A stretch of 40,933 bases of DNA from Pseudomonadota bacterium (GCA_023416515.1 JAEZHP010000165.1:1-40933), one strand, 5' to 3'. Positions 1 to 8,506 are shown, counted from the first letter of the stretch. The notes: generated by a model from the sequence alone, not told the origin. A program made the numbers and translations.

Positions 1-2
1 CC

Positions 3-674
3 TGGGGGCCGCAGCCCCAGCGGGGGCAGGGGCCGTTCGGCGGAGGCGCACGCGGCGAAGGCCGTCAGGGCGGCGAAGGCGGTCAGCAGGCCGGCCAGGG
101 TCCGCGCGGGCCCCGTGGTCCCGGCGGTGGCGGCGGAGGCTTTGGCGGCGGTGGCTTTGGCGGCGGTGGCCGCGGCTTTGGCGGCGGCGGCGGCCAGGGC
201 CGGATCCAGCTCGGCCTGTTCCACACCTGGCGGCTCGAGGACAAGGTGTTCGTCAACGACAACGGGCCGGTCTTCGACTATCTCGGTGGCTCGGCGGCGG
301 GCAGCGGCGGCGGCACTCCCGAGCATCAGGTCCAGCTTCGCGCGAGCCTGTTCCGCAATGGCTTCGGCGGCTTCCTGAGCACCGACTGGCAGAGCGGAAC
401 GACGGTTCGCGGCGGCCGCGACGGCGACCTCGAATTCTCGCCTCGGACCACGGTGAACCTGCGCCTGTTCGCCAATCTCGGCCAGATGCGCGGCCTCGTC
501 CGCGACGTCCCGTTTCTTCGCGGGACGCGGGTGACGCTGTCGGTCGACAATCTGTTCGATTCGCATCCGCAGGTTCGGGACGCGTTCGGCGACACCCCGA
601 TCTCCTACCAGCCCGACCTGCTCGATCCGGTGGGCCGCTCGGTTCGGATCAGCCTCAGGAAGCAGTTCTTCTGA
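3..674 (+). CDS. TonB-dependent receptor, C-terminal part (5' truncated by window edge)
   Basis: The reading frame is open from the left edge to a TGA at 672-674, so only the last ~223 residues of an outer-membrane receptor are present. It begins with a low-complexity Gly/Gln/Arg stretch including repeated FGGGG units (about nt 100-200). A beta-barrel end follows: RIQLGLFHTW, then HQVQLRASLFRNGFGG, a typical late strand with LSVDNLFDSHP, and a terminal aromatic residue (RKQFF) as expected for an outer-membrane barrel signal. A glycine-rich insert just before the last strands is familiar from sphingomonad receptors. The substrate cannot be told from this fragment. A 10-bp inverted repeat (643-652 with 671-680) spans the stop codon but is followed by A residues, so it is not a convincing terminator. 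Confidence 0.85.
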   Translation, partial: WGPQPQRGQGPFGGGARGEGRQGGEGGQQAGQGPRGPRGPGGGGGGFGGGGFGGGGRGFGGGGGQGRIQLGLFHTWRLEDKVFVNDNGPVFDYLGGSAAGSGGGTPEHQVQLRASLFRNGFGGFLSTDWQSGTTVRGGRDGDLEFSPRTTVNLRLFANLGQMRGLVRDVPFLRGTRVTLSVDNLFDSHPQVRDAFGDTPISYQPDLLDPVGRSVRISLRKQFF

Positions 675-762
675 TCCGAAAAAATCTGCCTGTGGATAAC
701 ACGGGTCAATGTTTCCGGAGGCGAATCGCCTGATCTTACCTTGGAGAGCCAGGGGGCGAATC

Positions 763-936
763 GTGAGACGCAGCGACATCGAATATCATCAGGCACGTGC
801 CGCTCGGGAGCTGGATATGGGTCTCTCCACCAGCTGCCTGAATGCTGCCCGCGCTCACCTGCAACTGAGCTCGCTCCACACCAAGCGGGCGCGCGAGCTG
901 GGCGCCGCCGACAGTAAGCCGCCTCTTCAGATGTAG
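763..936 (+). CDS. Small conserved-looking hypothetical protein (57 aa)
   Basis: I chose the GTG at 763 because AGGGGG lies seven bases upstream (751-756) and the residues before it, in a longer reading from 709, look like leader sequence. The product starts MRRSDIEYHQARAARELDMG and is largely helical and charged, with paired Arg/Glu and a second segment LNAARAHLQLSSLHTKRARE. No signal peptide, membrane segment or cysteine pattern is visible. It resembles short soluble proteins I associate with sphingomonads, but I cannot name a function. It stands alone between the receptor and the acyl-CoA dehydrogenase. Confidence 0.6.
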   Translation: MRRSDIEYHQARAARELDMGLSTSCLNAARAHLQLSSLHTKRARELGAADSKPPLQM

Positions 937-1001
937 GCTCGCGCAGGCGCGACAGCGGGGTCGCGCCACGCTATCCCTCCGGAAAATGGCTTCCCGGGGG
1001 A

Positions 1002-2153
1002 ATGACAATGATGCTCGACACGTCCCGTCGCACCGCTTTCGGCGAGGAGCATGACCTGTTCCGCGAAGCCGTGAGGCGCTTTTTCGCCGCCGAGGCAGTT
1101 CCTCACCTCGAGCGGTGGGAAGAGGACGGAATCGTAGACCGCGACTTCTGGACCAAGTGCGGCGCGCAAGGACTGCTCTGCCCGACCGTGCCGGAGGAAT
1201 ATGGCGGGCTCGGCCTCGACTTCGGCTACAACGCGGTCATCGACGAGGAGCTCGGCTATATCGGCTCGTCGGCCGGGATCACGCTCCACTCGGACATCGT
1301 CGCTGACTATATCGTCGCCTATGGCAGCGAGGAGCAGAAAAGCCGCTGGCTGCCGCGAATGGTGTCGGGCGAGACTCCAACCGCGATCGCGATGACCGAG
1401 CCGGGCGCCGGCTCCGATCTGCAGGGCGTCAAGACGACCGCGGTCAAGGATGGCGACGATTACGTCATCAACGGCTCCAAAACCTACATCACCAACGGCC
1501 AGCATGCCGAACTCGTCATCGTTGTCGCCAAGACCGATGCGAGCCTCGGAGCGCGCGGCACCTCGCTGATCCTGGTCGAGAGCGACCGCCCGGGCTTCGC
1601 GCGCGGGCGCAACCTCGACAAGGTGGGGCTCCACGCCCAGGACACGTCGGAATTGTTCTTCGCCGACCTTCGAGTGCCCCAGTCCAACCTGCTCGGCGCC
1701 GAGGGGATGGGCTTCGCCTATCTGATGAACCAGCTCCCGCAGGAGCGGCTGTCGATCGCCTGCTCGGCCCAGGCCTCGGCCCAGCGTGCCTACGACGAAG
1801 CGGTGAGGTTCACGAAGGAGCGCAAGGCGTTCGGAAAGACGGTGTTCGAATTCCAGAATACGCGCTTCACCCTGGCCGACCTCGCGACCAAGCTCCAGGT
1901 TGGCTGGGCCCATCTCGACTGGGCGATCAAACGCCATATCGCCGGCGAGCTGACCGCGGCCGAGGCGTCGGCGGCCAAGCTGTGGCACACCGAGCTCCAG
2001 TTCGAGGTGTGCGACGTGTCGATGCAGCTCCACGGCGGCGCCGGCTATATGAACGAATATCTGATCGCTCGGCTGTGGCGCGACGCCCGCGTCACGCGCA
2101 TCTTCGGCGGCACGAACGAGATCATGAAGGAAGTCGTCAGCCGCTCGATCTAA
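1002..2153 (+). CDS. Acyl-CoA dehydrogenase (LCAD/isovaleryl-CoA dehydrogenase catalytic type)
   Basis: FAD-dependent alpha,beta-dehydrogenation of an acyl-CoA, passing electrons to electron-transfer flavoprotein; 383 residues, a normal length. Family motifs are present: AMTEPGAGSDLQG (130-142), YITNGQHAEL, ERKAFGKTVFEFQ (273-285), MQLHGGAGYMNEY and RIFGGTNEIMKE (367-377). The position that holds the catalytic Glu in medium-chain enzymes (the YEGT motif) is Gly369 here. Glu248 in LPQERLSIA sits where long-chain and isovaleryl-CoA dehydrogenases have their base. That places it in the LCAD/IVD group, although the chain length used cannot be fixed. ATGs at 1002, 1008 and 1011 are all possible starts; 1008 is best spaced from the GGGGG at 996-1000. 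Confidence 0.93.
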   Translation: MTMMLDTSRRTAFGEEHDLFREAVRRFFAAEAVPHLERWEEDGIVDRDFWTKCGAQGLLCPTVPEEYGGLGLDFGYNAVIDEELGYIGSSAGITLHSDIVADYIVAYGSEEQKSRWLPRMVSGETPTAIAMTEPGAGSDLQGVKTTAVKDGDDYVINGSKTYITNGQHAELVIVVAKTDASLGARGTSLILVESDRPGFARGRNLDKVGLHAQDTSELFFADLRVPQSNLLGAEGMGFAYLMNQLPQERLSIACSAQASAQRAYDEAVRFTKERKAFGKTVFEFQNTRFTLADLATKLQVGWAHLDWAIKRHIAGELTAAEASAAKLWHTELQFEVCDVSMQLHGGAGYMNEYLIARLWRDARVTRIFGGTNEIMKEVVSRSI

Positions 2154-2217
2154 GGTCGCTCATCTCGTCACTGAGGCCGAGAAGGAGTAGGTCACGGTCA
2201 GCGAGGAGGCAGCGGCG

Positions 2218-3141
2218 ATGAAGATCAGTGAGATCCTGTTGGCGTCGACGATGCTGACATTGGCCGCTCCCTCCGCCGACGCGCAGCCGCGGCGGGCGAG
2301 CGTTCAGGACGTGGCGATCGGAAGCCAGGTGGGCTGGAGCGCCGAGCGCAATCCGCGGCCGGTCCGCTATCGGTTCGGCGACATCGCCGTCGGCGTCCGA
2401 CCCCGAGTCGATGCGGAGGGAGTCGATCTTGTCGCGCCCGTCCTCACCCTCGAGGTGCCGGGCCAAGCCCCGGTCGTGCTCGAAGGCGCGAACACTCGGC
2501 CGAGCTACGAGCACAAGATCGGCGTCGGCCGGTTCCACCGCGACGGCACCCGCTTCCTCTACCTTCAGTCGTTCACGGGCGGCGCCCATTGCTGCAACGA
2601 AATCCAGGTCGCGCTCATACCGGCTCAGGGGCCGGTGTCGGTGGTTCAACTCGGCGACTGGGACGGCGGGCCGGAGGAGCAAATGCCCAGGGACGAAGAC
2701 GGCGACGGGGTCGTCGACTTCGTCCAGCGGGACAACCGCTTCCTCTATGCCTTCAGCAGCTATGCGGGCAGCCTCGCGCCCCCGCAAATCCTCAACATCG
2801 TCGACGGCGAGGTGACGGACGTGTCCGCTCGGCCCTCGTTCCGCCGCTTCTTCGTGAAGGCGATGACGGACGGGCGGGAGGGATGCCGCCAAGGGTTCGA
2901 GCGCAACGGCGCCTGCGCCGGCTATGTCGCCGCTGCGGCGCGCGCGGGCCAGTTCGACGAGGCCTGGCGCTACATGCTCGGTCATTACGAACGGTCGTCC
3001 ACCTGGGGGACCGAAGACGCCTGCCGGATCGAAGTTGACAATCCCGATGCCTGTCCGGCGGACCAGCGGGTAAGGTTCAGCGGCTATCCCGACGCGCTTC
3101 GCTACTACCTCACCCAGTGGGGCTACCTTCCCGCTTCCTAG
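2218..3141 (+). CDS. Exported protein of unknown function (307 aa)
   Basis: The start is supported by GAGGAGG at 2203-2209, eight bases before the ATG. The N-terminus is a signal peptide with likely cleavage after PSADA (about residue 22), so the product is periplasmic or secreted. Visible features are a TGGAHCCNE segment with adjacent cysteines, an acidic DEDGDGVVDFV loop that looks like a calcium-binding or FG-GAP-like turn, and further cysteines near the C-terminus (ACRIEV, DACPAD). I do not recognise the family. The stop codon overlaps the stop of the convergent receptor gene within a shared CTAG at 3138-3141. Confidence 0.75.
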   Translation: MKISEILLASTMLTLAAPSADAQPRRASVQDVAIGSQVGWSAERNPRPVRYRFGDIAVGVRPRVDAEGVDLVAPVLTLEVPGQAPVVLEGANTRPSYEHKIGVGRFHRDGTRFLYLQSFTGGAHCCNEIQVALIPAQGPVSVVQLGDWDGGPEEQMPRDEDGDGVVDFVQRDNRFLYAFSSYAGSLAPPQILNIVDGEVTDVSARPSFRRFFVKAMTDGREGCRQGFERNGACAGYVAAAARAGQFDEAWRYMLGHYERSSTWGTEDACRIEVDNPDACPADQRVRFSGYPDALRYYLTQWGYLPAS

Positions 3142-5282
3142 AACCGCCCGCGGATCTGGAATGAGAAGATCGGCCCGATCAGTCGGTCGCGGCGCTCGAT
3201 GAAGTCGAGTGGGCCGTCGCGGCGTCCGACATAGACCAGCCGGTCCCAGGTGCTTCGAGCGTCGAGGATGTTGCCGGCCGTCGCCCGCACGGTGAGACCG
3301 AACACATCCTTGTTCTCGACATAGACGCTGGCGAAGACAGGTCCTTCGGTCTGGTAGCCGAGTTCGGTCAGGCGGTAATTCCAGGCGGCCTCCTGAAACG
3401 ATGCCGCCCCGCCAACCGCCCAATCGCTGTCCGGGATGTCGTAACGAAAGATCCCTTCGAAGAATTTCTGGGTGGTGTTGCTGATCGGCCGGATGACGTG
3501 GAGGAGCGGGTCCTCCACTTCCGTGTGCTGGAGCAGGAAGCGCAGGTCGAGCCGAGCGCCGCGCCACCCGACGGGATCGAAGTTGAACGTCGTCCGCCAG
3601 TCGACTCCAAAGCGGCGCGCGCTGTCGATGTTGCCGACCCCCTCGCCGGTCGCGCCAATCGGAATGATATCGACGATGTCCTCGACGAGATGTGCGTAGG
3701 CGCGAAGCGTCGTCTGGCCCCAGGCGCCCATTCGCCTCACCGCCTCTACTTCGGCTTCCCAGCTTTGCGGGGGGACGAGGTTCGGGTTCGCCTCATTCTC
3801 CCGGTCGACCTCCAGGTTCACGTTGGCGATGAAGTCGAAGAAGTTGAGCTGTCCGACGCGCCGCTGAAGGCGCAGGTTGATCGTCGTGTTCGAATCCGGG
3901 GTCCAGGCGGCGGTGAGCTGGCCTTTGGGGCGGAAGAAGGTGCGCGTGATTCCGCCCGCGCCGGCCTGGCTGATCTGCGAATATTCGCCGCCCGCCGCGA
4001 GCTGCAACGTGAGTTGGGGCGACAGCCGACGGGAATAGCTGGCGATCCCCTCGTAGCGCGCCTCCTCAACGCGAGCGGTTCCACTCGGGAAGTCGAGCTC
4101 GCGATACGAGCCGTCGGGGTCGAGCACGAACAGGTTCGAGACGATGTCGAGGCTGTTGAACGCCGCCTCGCCCGAGAGCTGGAAGTCGCCGCCGCCGGCG
4201 CTCCAGCGATATTCGGCGCGAGCGATCCGCTCGAGCTCGTCGCTGTCGCGAAGGAACAGGTCGCCCTGGTCGGGGCGGTCGTCGGCGAACATGGTGCGCA
4301 CGCCGGACGAGAGGACGGTATGGTCGTAGCGCTGAAGACCGATCAGCTTGAGCCGGCCGCCGCCAAGAGCGAACTCGAAGTCGCCGCCGACTTCGTAATT
4401 ATGGCCGTCTTCCTGGGTGAGGACGTCCCGCTCGCGCGGAAGCTCGCCAACCCGGGTGCGAAGTCCGTTCTCGACATAATCGTACCAATATTCCCGGTAG
4501 TTCATGTTGAGGTTGCCGACCGAGCTCCCCGGGCCGTCGATGACGAAGCGCGCACTGGCGCGCGGCTGGTCGAAATTGCCGGTCCACACGTCCTCGCGGG
4601 TCTCGCGCAAACTGCCGTTCGGATTGAAGATCAGGGTCGGGCCGCCGGCACCGCTGCGCGAGGCCTGATTCTCGACGCCCAGCGTATATTCGACGGGACC
4701 TTCGGTGCCGCTGACCGAGACCTCGAACCGGCTGAGCAGAGGATCCGTGAAGTTGGTCCGGAATTCGGGCCGCCACGAGAATTGACCGCTGAGGCCGCCC
4801 GCTCGGACGATCACATTGGCGACCTGGCCGGAAAGGCCCGAGATGTCGAGCGTGGCGCCGTCGACGATGTCGATCTGGACGACGTTGGCGGCGGGCACTC
4901 GGCCAAGCTGGTCAGTCACGTCTTCGGACCGGCCCGACAGGCGCTGGCCGTTGATCAGGACGTTGCCGGTCGCCTGCCCCAGACCGCGTTCGACGACCTG
5001 CTCGCGGATCACGAAGCCCGGGACCTGGCGAAGCATGTCGAGTGCGGTGCGCGGAGCGAAGCGGGCGAAGTCCTGGGGCGTGTAAGTGCGGCTTGCGATC
5101 GGCGCTGCGGCCTCGCCGCCGGTCGCGGCTTCGCCGGGCGGAGGGGCGGGGACCGGCGCCGGAGTCGGAGTGGCGGTGGCCGGCGGGGTCTGTGCCCGCG
5201 CCTCGTTCGGCGCGGCGACCACAAGTACGGCGAGCGCCGCGCTGCCGAGCAAGGCCCGTCTTTGTCCTGTCCGCGCCATCAT
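3138..5282 (-). CDS. TonB-dependent outer-membrane receptor (714 aa)
   Basis: Energised outer-membrane uptake receptor. An N-terminal signal peptide (cleavage near NEARA/QTPP) is followed by a Pro/Ala-rich linker. A plug domain follows at about residues 60-160 (DMLRQVPGFVIREQ; GNVLINGQRLSG), then a long beta-barrel ending in Phe (FQIRGRF). I start it at the ATG at 5280-5282 because AAGGGGAG lies just upstream. An ATG at 5303 would add seven residues but has only a weak ribosome site. No TonB box is obvious and the ligand is not deducible. It lies 44 bases downstream of the GVTP-repeat gene on the same strand and may be the last gene of the BlaI/BlaR-like group. Confidence 0.9.
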   Translation of the reverse strand: MMARTGQRRALLGSAALAVLVVAAPNEARAQTPPATATPTPAPVPAPPPGEAATGGEAAAPIASRTYTPQDFARFAPRTALDMLRQVPGFVIREQVVERGLGQATGNVLINGQRLSGRSEDVTDQLGRVPAANVVQIDIVDGATLDISGLSGQVANVIVRAGGLSGQFSWRPEFRTNFTDPLLSRFEVSVSGTEGPVEYTLGVENQASRSGAGGPTLIFNPNGSLRETREDVWTGNFDQPRASARFVIDGPGSSVGNLNMNYREYWYDYVENGLRTRVGELPRERDVLTQEDGHNYEVGGDFEFALGGGRLKLIGLQRYDHTVLSSGVRTMFADDRPDQGDLFLRDSDELERIARAEYRWSAGGGDFQLSGEAAFNSLDIVSNLFVLDPDGSYRELDFPSGTARVEEARYEGIASYSRRLSPQLTLQLAAGGEYSQISQAGAGGITRTFFRPKGQLTAAWTPDSNTTINLRLQRRVGQLNFFDFIANVNLEVDRENEANPNLVPPQSWEAEVEAVRRMGAWGQTTLRAYAHLVEDIVDIIPIGATGEGVGNIDSARRFGVDWRTTFNFDPVGWRGARLDLRFLLQHTEVEDPLLHVIRPISNTTQKFFEGIFRYDIPDSDWAVGGAASFQEAAWNYRLTELGYQTEGPVFASVYVENKDVFGLTVRATAGNILDARSTWDRLVYVGRRDGPLDFIERRDRLIGPIFSFQIRGRF

Positions 5283-5326
5283 CACTCTCCCCTTGCTCGA
5301 CATTTCTTGTTGGTTTTGGCGGCCGC

Positions 5327-6307
5327 TCAGTCGCGACGACGGGCGTGGCGGCCGAGGATTCGCGCCTCGACCAGCTCGCTCGCGCTGGCGCGCTGGAGGC
5401 CCGACTGGTTCACCTCCCGTGCGAAGGCGGGAGTCACGCCGTGGATACGGAACTCGACAAGCTGCGCCGGGGTGAGGTCGCGATAGCCTGCCTCGGCGAG
5501 CCCGCGGACGAATTCCGGAGTGACTCCGTGGATCTTGAACTCGACCAGGCGCTGGCCCGGGAGGTCGCGCTGACCGGCCTCTGCCATTCCGCGCACAAAG
5601 TCGGGAGTGATCCCGAAGATGCGAAACTCGACCAGCCGCTCCGGAGCGATGTCGCGATAGCCCGACTGAGCCATTCCGCGGACATAGTCGGCGGTCACCC
5701 CGTGGACGCGGAACTCGACGAGGCGGCGCATCGATCCGACTCGATAGCCGCTGTCGGCCATCTCGCGGACGTAAGGCACGTCGATGTTGAAGATTCCGGC
5801 TTCGACGAGATTGTCGACCGTCGGGCGCTCGTAGCCGAGCCGGGCGAGCTCATCGAGCAGCTCGAGCCGGACGTTGCCGAGCGCCATATGGTACATTTGC
5901 TCGGGGGTGGGGCGACCCACTCCGCGCCGTTCGAGCTCGCCGGCGAAGCGGGCATCCGGCTGGAAGTTGCAGGTCCCGGCCCCGCGGCGATCGCGAAGCA
6001 CCCCGCTGCAATCGAGGGTGCCTGCTTGGCTTCCCATTCGGAAGGACACGGGCCCGGAGGCGGCGGAGTCGAAGCCTTGCAATTGCGCGATCGGATAGGA
6101 GCGCGAATTGTCGCTGTTGCCGTCGTGGGTGCGGTAGCTCAGCCGAAGCTGGACCTCGTCGGCGCGGGACGACGGCGAGACCGACCATTCGATCGCGAGC
6201 GGGTCGAACGCCCGGGCCGGCGCGGCGGCGGGCTGCGACTGCACCTCAACCGCGGTGGTTCCGACTGACATGCTCGCGGCGGTCAGGAACAGGAAGCTTC
6301 TGATCAT
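5327..6307 (-). CDS. Exported GVTP-repeat protein (326 aa)
   Basis: The start at 6307 is supported by a strong AAGGAGAG upstream; the open frame continues further upstream but without gene-like sequence. The first ~20 residues form a signal peptide. The N-terminal domain (about 35-125) holds two cysteines (C100, C113) that could form a disulfide. From residue 166 the protein is five tandem 29-residue units plus a partial sixth. Each contains a LVEFRxHGVTPxFVRGM core followed by AGYRDL-like residues. The same unit forms the C-terminus of the M56 protease encoded just upstream. The role is unknown. Its export and shared repeat suggest a partner or competitor of the protease sensor domain, which is inference. 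Confidence 0.8.
   Translation of the reverse strand: MIRSFLFLTAASMSVGTTAVEVQSQPAAAPARAFDPLAIEWSVSPSSRADEVQLRLSYRTHDGNSDNSRSYPIAQLQGFDSAASGPVSFRMGSQAGTLDCSGVLRDRRGAGTCNFQPDARFAGELERRGVGRPTPEQMYHMALGNVRLELLDELARLGYERPTVDNLVEAGIFNIDVPYVREMADSGYRVGSMRRLVEFRVHGVTADYVRGMAQSGYRDIAPERLVEFRIFGITPDFVRGMAEAGQRDLPGQRLVEFKIHGVTPEFVRGLAEAGYRDLTPAQLVEFRIHGVTPAFAREVNQSGLQRASASELVEARILGRHARRRD
5348..5812 (-). repeat. Tandem 87-bp coding repeats (GVTP units) in the exported protein
   Basis: Residues 166-194, 195-223, 224-252, 253-281 and 282-310 align with one another, with a partial unit at 311-320. The conserved core is LVEFR(I/V)HG(V/I)T(P/A) followed by (F/Y)VRGMA and AGYRD. The DNA period is 87 bp. The repeats are diverged at the base level, so this is an old protein repeat rather than a recent slippage array. 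Confidence 0.85.
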
Positions 6308-6426
6308 CCTCTTCTCTCCTTCTTCGGGCATAGAGAGCCCGCCCGGTCCTTCGCTTCTCGGAAGGCCGTGATGGTTGTTCGTCTCTGTGCCGTGGCAGCG
6401 GCGGCTGTTCGAAGTGCGCGTGCGCG

Positions 6427-8121
6427 TCAGTCGTCGGGGCGCGGGGCCCTCGGCCTGGGATTCGGGGTTGGTGGCGGCCGTACTGCGGGCGGGCGCGGGC
6501 CGGCGCGGACATAAGCCGACGGCGGCTCGCCGCCGAAGATTCGGCGCTCGACCAGGTCGGAGGGGGATGGCCTCCGTCCCTCCCGTGCAGCCTCGCGGGC
6601 GAAGTCCGGGGTCACTCCGAATATGCGGAATTCGACCAGCTGCTCGGCGGTGAGCCCGCGATAGCCTACCCCCGCCATGCTTCGGATGTAGGCCGGAGTG
6701 ACTCCGTGCACGGCGAAGTTGATGACGTCCTCGTAGTCGAGCCGCGAATAGCCAAGCGACGCATATTCGCGAAGCCGCTGCTCGGTGACTCCATGGACTC
6801 GAAGCGCGACGAGCTGGTCCGCGGTCAGGCGGTTGAGCGAAGGGTTCGCCTGAGCGACGGCCGCCGCATAAGCGCCGTCGGCGGTGGCGATGCCCGCGAT
6901 GGCGATGGGGGCCGCGCCCGGCACGGGCGGCACCCCCGAAGTCGGAGCAGCGGGCGCAGCCGGCGCGACTGCAGTTACGGGTGCGGACAGGGGCGTCGGA
7001 GCGACGGCGGCGATGACGGGGGCCGGGGCAGCTTGCGGCGCCGATGTGTGGCCCGGCGCGACCGGCGCGGCGGGAGCCGCGATGGCCAGAGGAGCAGCCG
7101 GTGCGGCCGGGGCCTGAGGCGCGACAGGGGTGAAGGCTGCGAGCGGCGCAGCGACGACGAAGGCGGCGGCTGCACAGCTTCCGGCCCAGGCGAGGCGCGC
7201 CGGGCTGCGCGGTGCGGCCTGATCGAGGATCCGGCGGACGCGGATGCTGAGCGAGCCCTTGCCCGGTGCGACGCCGTTCGCGGCCAGAAGCATTCCACTG
7301 CCTTCGTGGCGAGCGCAGCCGACGAGCAGCGCGGCGTAATCCGTGTTGGGGACATCGGCGCGAAGCACTGCGTCGTCGGCGGCCTCCTCGCGCAGCTGGT
7401 GGCCGGCACGCGCAAGCATCCACACCAGCGGGTTGAACCAGAACAAGGCCGTCGCGATTCGAGCGAGGAGGAGGTTGAGCCAGTCGAGCCGTGCGACGTG
7501 GGCGAGCTCGTGGGCGATGATCGCCTCGGCGACGGCGGGGGATTCGAGCGCATCCTCGCTGAGCAGGATGACGGGCCGGATGATTCCCCAGCTGACCGGC
7601 GAGGTCAGCTCCTCGCTGACCAGCAAGGCTGTGCCATGCCTGAAGCCCATTCGCCGCTGGGCGTGGGCGAGGGCCGTGAGCCAGCCGGGCTGGACGATGA
7701 CGTTGGCGCGACCGCGAAGTGCGAACAGGCGCAGGATGGCGACCAGGGTGACGAGAAGCATCAGGCCGGCCGGAAGTCCGTAGGCGAGGAGCAGGCTCCT
7801 CTCACCGTCGAGCAAGGGCTGCGCGACCGGCTGGACGGCGGCAGCCGCCCCGGAAGGCGGAGCGATCGCTCCTGCGGCGGCGGGGAGGGATGCCGCGATC
7901 GGCGCCGACTCCTCCGCGGTGAGCAGCGGGACCTCGAGCGCGGGGCCGGCGAGAACCACGAGCGGCACGACAAGGACGGCAGCCATCGCGAAATGGGCGA
8001 CGCAGGCGCGCTCGGCCGCCGAGCGTTTGCGAAGGAGCGCCAGAAGCAGCAGTGCGCCGCCGCTCACCACCAAGGATTTCCAGGCGATCTCGATAAAGAG
8101 GGCGATCCAGCTCTCGGTCAT
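6427..8121 (-). CDS. BlaR1/MecR1-like M56 membrane metalloprotease with C-terminal GVTP repeats
   Basis: 564-residue membrane-bound zinc protease of the antirepressor type. Transmembrane segments lie near 5-30, 40-60, 107-135 and about 305-325. The zinc motif is HELAH at 204-208, with a third ligand likely Glu245 in REEAADD. The usual penicillin-binding sensor domain of BlaR1 is absent. After the last helix comes an Ala/Pro-rich linker (about 330-430), then three and a half GVTP repeats (436-531, nt 6529-6816) and a Pro/Arg-rich tail. The ATG overlaps the repressor stop by 4 bp (ATGA), so the two are translationally coupled. By analogy it would inactivate the BlaI-like repressor when its periplasmic repeats sense a signal; the signal is unknown. 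Confidence 0.9.
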   Translation of the reverse strand: MTESWIALFIEIAWKSLVVSGGALLLLALLRKRSAAERACVAHFAMAAVLVVPLVVLAGPALEVPLLTAEESAPIAASLPAAAGAIAPPSGAAAAVQPVAQPLLDGERSLLLAYGLPAGLMLLVTLVAILRLFALRGRANVIVQPGWLTALAHAQRRMGFRHGTALLVSEELTSPVSWGIIRPVILLSEDALESPAVAEAIIAHELAHVARLDWLNLLLARIATALFWFNPLVWMLARAGHQLREEAADDAVLRADVPNTDYAALLVGCARHEGSGMLLAANGVAPGKGSLSIRVRRILDQAAPRSPARLAWAGSCAAAAFVVAAPLAAFTPVAPQAPAAPAAPLAIAAPAAPVAPGHTSAPQAAPAPVIAAVAPTPLSAPVTAVAPAAPAAPTSGVPPVPGAAPIAIAGIATADGAYAAAVAQANPSLNRLTADQLVALRVHGVTEQRLREYASLGYSRLDYEDVINFAVHGVTPAYIRSMAGVGYRGLTAEQLVEFRIFGVTPDFAREAAREGRRPSPSDLVERRIFGGEPPSAYVRAGPRPPAVRPPPTPNPRPRAPRPDD

Positions 8122-8495
8122 TTGCGCTGCCCCTTTCGTGCCTCGGCGATCAGGCGCTCGAGCTCGTCGAGTTCCCTGTCGTCCATCTCGTCGCTCATGC
8201 CGAGCAAGGCGCTCGCGGCGCCTGCCGCGGAGCCTCCGAAGAAGACCCGGACGACTTGGCTCAATGCCGATTGCTTGGCCTTCGATTCGGCGACGGCGGG
8301 CGCGTAGACGAAGCCGCGATCGGTCTGGCGGCGGCGAACGAAACCCTTGGCCTTCAACCGAGTGAGCATGGCCCGAACCGCCGAGGCGCTGAGCGCGTCC
8401 GGGAGCGCCTCGATCACCTCGCCGACCGTGGCCTCACCCTTCAAATAGAGGATGTCGACGATCTGGCGCTCACGTGGGGGTAGGTTGTTCAGCAT
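8118..8495 (-). CDS. BlaI/MecI/CopY-family transcriptional repressor
   Basis: 125-residue winged-helix repressor with the family pattern: LPPRERQIVDILYLKGEATV, then EVIEALPDALSASAVRAML and TRLKAKGFVRRRQTDRGFVY, followed by a C-terminal dimerisation helix region. The start is supported by GAGGTG at 8501-8506. Two palindromic boxes at 8507-8538 sit immediately upstream, matching the TACA-N2-TGTA core bound by this family, so autoregulation is likely. The gene is the first of a unit that runs into the M56 protease and probably the GVTP-repeat protein. Confidence 0.9.
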   Translation of the reverse strand: MLNNLPPRERQIVDILYLKGEATVGEVIEALPDALSASAVRAMLTRLKAKGFVRRRQTDRGFVYAPAVAESKAKQSALSQVVRVFFGGSAAGAASALLGMSDEMDDRELDELERLIAEARKGQRK

Positions 8496-8506
8496 CGAAT
8501 CACCTC

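Noticed and set aside
643..680. Perfect 10-bp inverted repeat spanning the first receptor's stop codon, considered as a terminator
   Set aside because: The 18-base loop is long and the downstream tract is A-rich rather than T-rich on the transcribed strand.
2137..3567. Minus-strand open frame (476 codons) covering the exported protein gene and the receptor end
   Set aside because: It crosses two well-supported genes in other frames, and its translation has no signal peptide or motif.
3498..5486. Long plus-strand open frame (662 codons) antisense to the TonB-dependent receptor
   Set aside because: Composition is rich in Arg, Ala, Asp and Gly with no motif or ribosome site; it mirrors the receptor codons. 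High GC makes long antisense frames common here.
5348..5812. Regular 87-bp repeats considered as a CRISPR or non-coding tandem array
   Set aside because: They keep one reading frame, differ mainly by conservative codon changes and encode a protein unit shared with the next gene.
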